From the NCBI GenBank assembly GCA_019914995.1, contig CM034137.1:2046001-2110000 (forward strand): a stretch of 64,000 bases of DNA, in the 5' to 3' direction. This document shows, piece after piece, positions 55,946 to 64,000 of the stretch (its first letter is position 1; the number at the start of each line of letters is the position of its first letter). The stretch is from Acanthochlamys bracteata (Eukaryota; Streptophyta; Magnoliopsida; Pandanales; Velloziaceae). Both the position numbers and the translations under genes were made by a program. The notes under the pieces were generated by a model. The model had not been told where the DNA came from, did not search any database, and saw only the letters and a program-made list of their open reading frames with translations.

Positions 55946-57412
55946 ATGGCAGCAAAGACCGCAACACCACCAATGAGATCTCCACCACAACCGCCACAAA
56001 GACACCAATCATTACCGTCTTCACTCTACGGTGAACGGAAGCCGCTACTTCTCGGCAAGTTCGAAGTCGGCAAGCTTCTGGGCCAAGGAAATTTCGCGAA
56101 AGTTTACCATGCTAACAATGCTCTCACCGGCGAGAGCGTTGCGATTAAGGTCTTAGATAAGGAGAAGATTTTGAAGAGCGGGCTTGTTGCTCATATAAAG
56201 CGTGAGATTTCAATCCTCCGCCGTGTTCGGCACCCGAATATTGTTCAATTGTTCGAAGTTATGGCGACAAGGACGAAGATCTATTTTGTTATGGAGTTTG
56301 TTCGCGGCGGCGAGTTATTTGCAAGGGTTGCTAAAGGCCGGTTGCGCGAGGATTTGGCTAGGAAGTATTTCCAGCAGCTGATCTCCGCCGTTGCCTTCTG
56401 TCACGCTCGTGGTGTTTATCACCGTGATCTCAAGCCGGAAAACCTCCTCGTCGACGAGAACGGCGATCTTAAGGTCTCCGATTTTGGTCTCTCTGCCGTC
56501 TCCGATCAGCTACGTGCCGACGGGTTGTTTCATACCTTTTGCGGAACTCCGGCGTATGTTGCTCCTGAAGTTCTCGCTCGAAAAGGTTACGATGCGGCGA
56601 AAGCTGATATATGGTCCTGTGGGGTAATTCTGTTCGTGTTAATGGCAGGTCATCTTCCATTCCATGACACGAATATCATGGCTATGTACAAAAAAATCTA
56701 TAGGGGAGAGTTCCGGTGCCCGCGTTGGTTCTCGCCGGAGCTCACAAGATTTGTTAGTCGTTTGCTTGATACTAACCCCCAAACAAGGATAACAATTCCA
56801 CAAATCATGGAGAACAAATGGTTCAAGAAAGGGTTCCAGCCGGTTAAATTCTTTGTTGACAACGATAGGTGCTACAGCTTTGATGACATTGATACACCAC
56901 AATCTCATCCAATGCCATCGCCTTCACCCGAGTCTGAGTCCGAGCCGGAACAGGAAAGTGCTTCTCCTTCTGCAGATGTACAGAAGAGGAGGCTTGGGTT
57001 GGCAAGGCCTGCAAGTCTGAATGCGTTTGATATAATTTCATTCTCTCCGGGATTTGATCTCTCTGGGTTGTTTGAGGAGAGAGGAGAGGAAGCTAGGTTT
57101 GTATCCGGTGAGCCAGTTTCCAAGATCGTCTCAAAACTGGAGGAGATTGCTCAAGTTGTCAGCTTTACTGTGAGGAAGAAGGATTGCCAGGTTAGTTTAG
57201 AAGGGACTAGAGAAAGTGAGAAAGGTCCCTTGACAATTGCTGCGGAGATCTTTGAGCTGACACCGTCACTTGTCGTGGTTGAGGTAAAGAAGAAAGCAGG
57301 GGACAAATCAGAGTACGAGGAGTTTTGCAATAGGGAGCTGAAGCCTGGGTTGCAGAATCTCATGTATGGTCATTCAGCAACACCAGTGAATATAGCTTCA
57401 GACACAGAGTAG
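55946..57412 (+). CDS. CBL-interacting protein kinase, CIPK12/18/19 type
   Basis: An intronless 488-aa protein; the ATG at 55946 is in good context (CCATGG). CIPKs are activated by calcium-loaded CBL sensors and phosphorylate transporters and channels. After a Pro-rich N-terminus, the kinase domain (about 37-295) shows GQGNFAKVY, VAIKVLD (Lys68), YHRDLKPENLL (Asp161), SDFGLSAVSD, HTFCGTPAYVAPE and DIWSCGVILFVLMAG, all intact. An acidic Ser/Glu/Pro linker of about 50 residues leads to the CBL-binding NAF/FISL motif (RPASLNAFDIISFSPGFDLS, about 354-373) and the phosphatase-interaction region (ISKLEEIAQVVSFTVRKKDC). The end, SDTE, is shared with CIPK12/18/19. Lack of introns fits the intronless CIPK clade. 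The linker and neighbourhood suggest CIPK19-like, but paralogue assignment is by eye. Confidence 0.95.
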   Translation: MAAKTATPPMRSPPQPPQRHQSLPSSLYGERKPLLLGKFEVGKLLGQGNFAKVYHANNALTGESVAIKVLDKEKILKSGLVAHIKREISILRRVRHPNIVQLFEVMATRTKIYFVMEFVRGGELFARVAKGRLREDLARKYFQQLISAVAFCHARGVYHRDLKPENLLVDENGDLKVSDFGLSAVSDQLRADGLFHTFCGTPAYVAPEVLARKGYDAAKADIWSCGVILFVLMAGHLPFHDTNIMAMYKKIYRGEFRCPRWFSPELTRFVSRLLDTNPQTRITIPQIMENKWFKKGFQPVKFFVDNDRCYSFDDIDTPQSHPMPSPSPESESEPEQESASPSADVQKRRLGLARPASLNAFDIISFSPGFDLSGLFEERGEEARFVSGEPVSKIVSKLEEIAQVVSFTVRKKDCQVSLEGTRESEKGPLTIAAEIFELTPSLVVVEVKKKAGDKSEYEEFCNRELKPGLQNLMYGHSATPVNIASDTE

Positions 57413-59589
57413 GAAGGAGAAGAGAGTAACATTCCTTTTCTTTGTTTCCCATTCAAGCTTTAAATTTTCCACATGTGTGCATATTCTGTATCAATGTACT
57501 TTTTGATATGGAAATTATTTGTCCAGAGAATTTATTCTGTAGCATCTTGAATGGAGGTTTAAGATTATCATTTGTCTGTATAAAGCTTCACCACTTTCCA
57601 CAACACATTGAAAAATTTGAAAGATTAGTTCTTGAAAGATGCTGCATTTTAAGGAATCTCTTGTTGCGTATGGTTCATGAAAACTTGGTAGTTCTACACT
57701 CTTGATTCCTTTGATTGCAAACAATCACAAGCGTTTTGGAAAATTTTGGAACCTGTGATTGCAAACTTGCTTTTGTGTTTCAGTTTATTCCAAACCCAGC
57801 CAACTCACATCTAATCCACTTTTTACTGAATCCGGTTCTATTGAATTCAATTTCACAAAACTTATACCCTAGGGATGAAGACACACCCCTAGTAAAAGTG
57901 GTTTCCTAAGGGTTCATAGTGAAGCTACTGCATCTTTGATAGTTTAAAATAACTTGGGCTGAGAAGCTTTTTCCAAGAACGAGTAATTTCATAATATATT
58001 GAACATTGTGTTCTACAGCTATCGACCTTTTATGTGTGACTTGTCACTGCATCTCGCGAAGTCCTGTTTTGGTTGTGTAATTCATCCTGTCCCCATGTTA
58101 AAATGTGGCTTTTTATAGCTGCCTTCTTGCATTTTAGGCAAAAGCATTTCATAATGACAAAAATGATGGTGTGAGACAAGAACTTCTTTTTGACTAATTA
58201 AGAGAATAATAGAGAGCTTTTTGTTGCCTTATGCATTGTTGGACAGCTTTAACATTTCCGAGTTTGTGAAGTTTTATAGGGAAGTAAGAGCAAATAAGAA
58301 GAAATATCTAGGGAATCCTAGACAAGTAGCTGTCTAAAGATAGAGGAAGCGTTAACATGAAAACATCAAAAACAGTTGCAGATCTATTTCTAATTTGTCT
58401 GAAAGTCCTTTTCTAATGCTTGTCATTTTTGTGATCTTTGTTTTTTAGAAAATTACATCGATCTGTATTGGCTATTATGATGCTTTCACTTGGTATATAA
58501 TGTACTGGATTTTCATCCAGGAATTGAATTTCAGTTTGAAGACAAACCGAGGACGTTCCCGTTTTAGTTTCACCTTCACATGTTTGCTGGCAAGTAAATA
58601 AGTTTTCTTAGTCACCTGGAATCAGTATTGGAGTTTCCTAAACAGGTTATGAAAAATTGGTGGAGTCATAATTTCTCCTTTAATTATAGACAAATTTGAT
58701 TTAGCTTCTATTTGTTTATTCTTCCTGCTAGTTGGTTGTAAATTATATTTTCTTGAGTATAAAAGAACTGATGCAGAGCACTAGGTAAATGTACTAGTCT
58801 TCTAGATTAGCGAATGATTTTAGTAAGCAGAAGATCTTGAGAACCACTATAATTCTCTTGTGGTCCCTGTATTTGCCATCTTTAGATATTATAATGCAGA
58901 TCGTTTAGGCATAGCGCAAAATTAGATGCAATCAATTATCATGTTAGCTGCTTGTTCAAAAATATCTTTCGCCACTTATGTTGTAACCAGTAAGCATGAC
59001 ATCTTGTCATGATTTTTATCCAATCAAGTTAATAATTGTGACTAAGATTTCTTTCCAGCACGGTCACCGCTCCAGATTTAGATCAAGTTTCTATCAAATT
59101 TGCTCGGATCTCTGAATAATTTTACCAAAACAAAAACAATTAAAATGTCTATAGTTGGTTGTCTACTGTGCTTGATGAACTACGCTTTTATGACTGTAAT
59201 TTTAGCTTTGGTAGAGAAGTTAAGATTTTTTTCTATATCAGTATGGATCGCTAGGTTAATCATATGTTCATTTTCTGTAAATACATCTTGGGGAACATGG
59301 TCTAACCTGATGCAAAGGTTAGTGCTGCCAGTTTTCTTACTTTGTATGCAGTTCTGCTGTTCATTTGCAGGATGGGGTACATAGCTGATTTTTGAACATG
59401 GATTGAAATCAGAAGCTGCATAATCTATGAAGGTACCAAAGGACCCAAGTTTGTGATACCAAAACCTATGAACTGTGCATGTTGTCTCGATTAAGAGCAA
59501 AGCAAAGGGGACCTGTTGATAAGTCTGGCCATGTGCCTTATTAGTATCATAAAGTTGCTGCATATCTCTACTTCCGGATTTAGCTACCT

Positions 59590-59882
59590 AGCGTCTGTTT
59601 CAAATATTCGTAACTGAATTTGTAAAAGTAAAAAATAAAAGGTAGAATTTTTTTAAAGATAAAGTAAAAATAGAGTTCAATATTTGTGTTTCAATAGATT
59701 TTAAAAATATATTAAAAATTTAAAAATATAGTTGTATTAGAAAATATGCAAATAAAAAAATTAAAAATGAAATTTTGTAAGAAAAAATAAAATTTTGAGT
59801 TGTTTGTGTAATTAAAATATACATATATGTTCGGAATATAAAATTTGGTGAAAAAATGTGGAGTTAATGAGCGTTTGAAATA
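59590..59882. repeat. AT-rich MITE-like element with GTTTCAAATAT ends
   Basis: The left end GCGTCTGTTTCAAATATTCG and the right end GAGCGTTTGAAATATGTTC are inverted relative to one another over about 18 bp. The core is AT-rich. The core differs from that of the GTTTGG-end family. Confidence 0.6.
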
Positions 59883-60796
59883 TGTTCTTAGTATTTTCAG
59901 ATTGATTTGTTGGAGTATTACTTCCTGGATTTCACATGTTCAAATCTGACATTTCCTGAGAATGCAATTGATTCATCAGGTCCCATTCCTCTCTCCAACA
60001 TTTTTATCTACAGAATTACTATCTCCAACACTCGTTTGTCTACAGTTAGTATCTTTCCAAAATGTTAATAACTGTTTTTTCAGCGTTTCGGTGCTGTGTT
60101 CTTCTGGATTGTGTTAGTTCTGATAGTGAGAAAGACAAACTGCTGAATCTTTTTGACGTTGCGTCTATGCTTTTGCTGTCGAATGTTAATCGCAACTTGC
60201 GTTGGCTACTTCAGAGATTTTTCTTTCTTGCTTGGGACGGTTTGTTGTACGATGGTTTAGTTTGGTGCTGTCTCAATTATGAAACTGTTAAGAGTTGGAC
60301 TCTTAAGAGGATGTTTAGTAGTGTTCATAAAATAGACTTTTTCTAGAACAAAAAATTATTTTAAATCTTTTTTAAATACCTAAAAAGTTATAAACAATAA
60401 TGATAAAAACAAAAAGTGGAGAACGCAGCTCTTCTTCATCTCTCTCAGTCTCTCAATGGGTATATTTGTAGATGTTTTCAGATAAACTTTATTATTTTAT
60501 TTAAAATAATAATAACAATAACTGGTAACAGTAAGATACTGCAACCTAATATTTTTCAGTAATTTGTATATTATATATATATATAACAAAATTATTATAA
60601 AATATATATTAAAAATTATAATAAAAGTTGTTAAAATTTACTGTACCTAAGAAACCAAACCACAGTGACTACTGCTTCCCAAATGAAAGAAGTGAAGAGG
60701 CTGCAAACAAACAGAAGTAATTGAGGTTTCTACCAAACCGGATAGATTTATTAAAAAAACTAGTATTTGTTCAGCCTCTGTTTAGCTGACTACGTG

Positions 60797-61062
60797 GGTG
60801 CGTTTGGTTTTTCATTTCTTCAGTAAAATTTTTTAATTTTTAATTTTATATTTTAAATATATATATTTTATAAGTATTTAAAAAATTTATTTAAAAATTT
60901 AAAAAATATAGAAAAATTTTACGTAATAAAACTTTTTTATTATATATTTTTATTAATTTTTGAAAGTAAAAAAATAAAACTCATATTTTAAAAAAAATAA
61001 AAATATTTTTTATTTTATAAAAACTTAATTTTATAAACAATGCCAAATGCACCCGCATAAGA
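60797..61062. repeat. AT-rich MITE-like element, 'GTTTGG-end' family, both ends clear
   Basis: GGGTGCGTTTGGTTTTTCATT on the left and AATGCCAAATGCACCCGCA on the right are inverted termini of about 14 bp. The core is the inverse of that at 21735-22012. This is the best-defined full copy in the window (about 266 bp). Confidence 0.75.
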
Positions 61063-61939
61063 AGTTTTGGGATTATCATCGGTGCAACTCTAGACAAATG
61101 GAGGTGATTATTAGCTACCTAGCAATTATTCTTATTAGGAAGAACCGAGAAAGTTACATCTTGGCTTCTGCTTCTCAAGAGATGTTTTTAGCTTTGTGCT
61201 TTAATTAATTTGATAGTGGATGGAGATAAGTTTTAATGAGAGGTTTGGCGTTACTTTTACCTCATTATTTTATCTCATTTTTTAGTTTTTTATTTTTCAA
61301 AAATTTTCTACGTTACTTTGGTAAAGTTTTAAAAAATTTGCAAGATATAGATGAATTATAATTATAGAATCACCATATGTATTCTTCTATGCTAAAAAAA
61401 GCTTATTTAAAAAATTCTATAAAAATCTTTTTTTTTCATAAGCACTTCCTTATAAAATATGGAAACACCTAATGTGAAGAAATTACATTTGCAGTTTCCC
61501 TCTATTGCTACATAATTTAATATTTGGCGTTTGAAAGTATTTATAAAAAATATATTTTGAATAAATATTTATAAAAATAAATTTTAATTAAATTTAGTAA
61601 AATATTACAAAAATATTAAAAATATATAATTAAAAATTAAAAATATTTTAGAAAAAAGTAAAGCTAAATGTGTCCTCTATAAAAAAATCAATAATGCAGA
61701 TATATTTATGCTTCTTTACATAGAGTTTGGCTGCTTTATCAGTAGGTGTTTGCATTAATATATATAAAGACGAGAATTCACGTCTTATTTTCTAGAAAAA
61801 ATCAGATATTTATTTTATGCGGCCATTATCAGTTGATTGAATCATAATTGTCCAATCGTTAAATAAAATAGTATTAAAGGTACGCTGGAATGCTCGTAAG
61901 AGAGAAAGTATTTAATATTTATCCCTCTCATGTTTGGCA

Positions 61940-61947
61940 TTGCTGCA

Positions 61948-61981
<34 letters not shown>

Positions 61982-62400
61982 ATAAGATATAAGTATATAG
62001 TATCTTAAAAACATATGTATATATGTCGGCCAAAAGTGACCGACGAGCTCTCCAAATCTAATTTTTACCGTTGAATATGAAAGACTATGAGTTGAAAATA
62101 TGCTTATGAAATTTCAGCTCAATTGGAATACGAATCGACCTCCATCGGAACTCTTGATCAGAGTAACACAAAAATAAAATATATATTTTTTATCAAATTT
62201 AATTTTTTATGTTATTTTGATCAAGAGTTCCGATAGAGATCGATTCGTATTTCGATTGAGCTGAAATTTCATCAACATGTTATCAACTCATAGTTCTTCA
62301 TATCCAACGGTGAAAATTAAATTTGAAGAGCTCGCCGGCCACTTTTGGCCGGTATGTGTACACATATATCTTTAAAATGACATATGTCTATATCTTATCC

Positions 62401-62432
<32 letters not shown>
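61940..62432. repeat. Foldback (long inverted-repeat) MITE bracketed by (TA)n
   Basis: Two arms of about 195 bp, 61981-62175 and 62205-62400, are inverted copies. Examples are GGAACTCTTGATCA opposite TGATCAAGAGTTCC, and CGGCCAAAAGTG opposite CACTTTTGGCCGG. They are separated by about 30 bp of AT-rich loop. Runs of (TA)n lie immediately outside both arms (61952-61977 and 62405-62432). The arms differ at about one base in ten. No coding sequence is present. Confidence 0.9.
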
Positions 62433-62435
<3 letters not shown>

Positions 62436-64000
62436 TTTAAAAATTATAAAAGTTTTATATAAATATATATAATTTCTTGATTATTTTGAAAATAAAAAAA
62501 TCATACTTATATTTTAAAATTATTTTATTCAAAAAATTCACAATTATTCGATAAGCACTAATAAATACCTATATTAAATATCTTTCGATGCGCAGGATTA
62601 AATTTTTTAATTTTAATTTTTCATATTATATTTTTAATATAGTTTTTATAATATTTTATAAATTTAAAAAAAATTAAATATAAAAATTTCTATATAGTGT
62701 TTTATTATTATTTATTTATTTATTACGGACAAAAATTAAAATTTGTTTAATAGTTATATTTTTAAACATCCCTGAAATATAAAGCAAGCATATAATTGCT
62801 TGGGGTGTTCCAGACCATGCGGCGCTGGCATTCACCTTCTTCATTTATCAAATCAGAAACTAGTACTGACTTCTTATGCTTTGAAAACAATTCTCAGAAA
62901 CTATTTATCTTTTTGTGGCCACCATTTTTTTCTTGTCCTCTGCTAATAGAAAACTCAAAAAAACTGGTTTTGTGAAAGCTGAAAAAGAAGTGAAGACTAG
63001 GGTATCGTGACAGGTTTAGTATACACTTGTTTTGAGTTTTTAACCTGGTTGGTTGGTGAATGAAATATATAAATATTCACGGCATTGAACAGTGCTACCC
63101 TCTTACCTGTAGGTCCAGTGTTTGCCTGCACCCGCTGGACACACGGTGACGTCACCTAGTAGTAATGTTTGGAGTGTATCTGAATTAGTAAAACTAAATT
63201 TTAGTGAAATTGAAACTTGGTAAATTTGAATTTGCTAAAAGCTAAATTATTAGAGATGAAAAGTTCGGGATAAAAAAAACGCAAATTATGAGTTCGAAAT
63301 TAAAATTTACTTCAATAAGTGAGTTGTGTATTATTATATTAAAATACGCTTTTAGTAAATTTCATTAAGAATTAGCTGAACCTCTATTGGCTTAAGTGGT
63401 TCATTCTTTGTTTTAGGCTGTGGTCTTTTGCAACTGTGACGTAAAAAGATATGTTAATTAAATTAGTATTTATTCTAACTTTTATATCGTATTAATTTAA
63501 CTAATTTGACGTATAGTAATTTCTGTTTGTTTTAAAGTTAAGAGTCTTAACTAGCAAGAGAATTGTAAGAAATGGTAACGATAAATTTTGGTTGAAATGA
63601 TTATATATGTGAGAGATATAAACGTATATTGTGAGAATAATTTGCTGAGCGTTTCAACTCAATTTATTTCAAATAAATATTTTATATTTTTTAATAAATT
63701 TTATATTTATAAAAAATTAAAAATTAAATAAAAAAATATATGTCATAAAATTTTATAATATTTAGTTTTATTAAAATGAACTGAAGCTTGTTTTTAATAA
63801 ATCTAAAATATTTTATTTTAAAAAATTTTATAAGTTTTCTCAAACGTCTATTTATTTTATCTATGACACTATTTTTCATCCTAAATAAAATTTAGATAAA
63901 TTTTATATTTACTTCTAAATAATTAAGTTTTTAAAAACTTATTTTTTATTCATTTTGTGAATATATGAGTCATAGTAATAATTCTAAGGATCACCGACAT
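62433..64000. other. Intergenic, AT-rich, no gene recognised
   Basis: 62433-62780 is AT-rich repeat debris. 62790-63160 is more balanced noncoding DNA. 63165-63370 and 63645-63855 are AT-rich MITE-like blocks. No reading frame with family resemblance reaches the window end. Confidence 0.5.
63645..63855. repeat. AT-rich MITE-like element
   Basis: The left end GAGCGTTTCAACTCAATTTA and the right end TTTCTCAAACGTCTA are roughly inverted and flank an AT-rich core like that of the other elements. Confidence 0.5.

Larger units (their letters stand above)
57413..61939. other. Intergenic, no gene recognised
   Basis: 57413-57700 should be the CIPK 3' UTR. From 57700 to 59580 is ordinary noncoding DNA; small open stretches (for example 59100-59384 and 60062-60346) show no family resemblance and start or stop arbitrarily. 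From 59590 on, AT-rich elements dominate; two are listed and others near 61230-61460 and 61520-61680 are too degenerate to bound. Confidence 0.5.

Noticed and set aside
60062..60346. 94-codon plus-strand frame
   Set aside because: No recognisable motif, no splice or promoter context, and AT-rich repeats follow directly.

Overview
The window looks like nuclear DNA of a eudicot plant. The intergenic sequence is very AT-rich, the genes carry GT-AG introns, and the families present are plant ones: class III peroxidases, a PPR protein, a CIPK, a plant-clade GSK3/shaggy kinase, LRR receptor kinases and a plastid DHAR. I cannot name the species. All identifications come from reading the sequence against remembered family sequences; no search was run.

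Layout. At 0.1-1.8 kb is a berberine-bridge-enzyme-like oxidase reading frame with two in-frame stops. At 6.1-7.6 kb (-) is a chloroplast-type dehydroascorbate reductase with one 3'-most intron. At 8.6-12.7 kb (+) is a decayed, intron-bearing mitochondrial-type aspartate aminotransferase pseudogene with a Copia fragment inside it. At 13.8-15.9 kb (-) is an intronless E-class PPR protein. At 16.9-21.4 kb (-) is a decayed LRR receptor kinase of the At5g45780 type. At 23.3-28.1 kb (-) is a complete 12-exon GSK3/shaggy-like kinase (400 aa) of the BIN2-type clade. From about 29 to 38.2 kb lies a nest of LTR retrotransposons: a plus-strand Gypsy element whose gag and reverse-transcriptase parts are separated by an antisense Copia element and a sense Copia element. 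At 39.0-40.1 and 42.4-43.6 kb (+) are two tandem class III peroxidases, each with three exons of matching coding lengths. At 44.4-48.4 kb is a CACTA (En/Spm) transposon with a 3-bp target duplication and a second CACTA-like element inside it. At 50.4-52.3 kb (-) is an intronless LRR receptor pseudokinase of the MEE62/CaMRLK type. At 55.9-57.4 kb (+) is an intronless CIPK of the CIPK12/18/19 type. The remainder is AT-rich sequence full of short MITE-like elements, including a long-arm foldback element at 62 kb.

How the parts relate. The At5g45780-like relic, the MEE62-like gene and the CIPK19-like gene recall the Arabidopsis neighbours At5g45780, At5g45800 and At5g45810. The window therefore seems to keep an old syntenic block, expanded by transposons and tandem duplication and eroded by gene loss. 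Complete-looking genes are DHAR, PPR (with a short end), GSK3-like kinase, two peroxidases, the receptor pseudokinase and the CIPK. They do not form a pathway, although several belong to redox, cell-wall and stress or hormone signalling. I found no RNA genes and no CRISPR array. The unusual content is the transposon nesting and the well-preserved pseudogenes.
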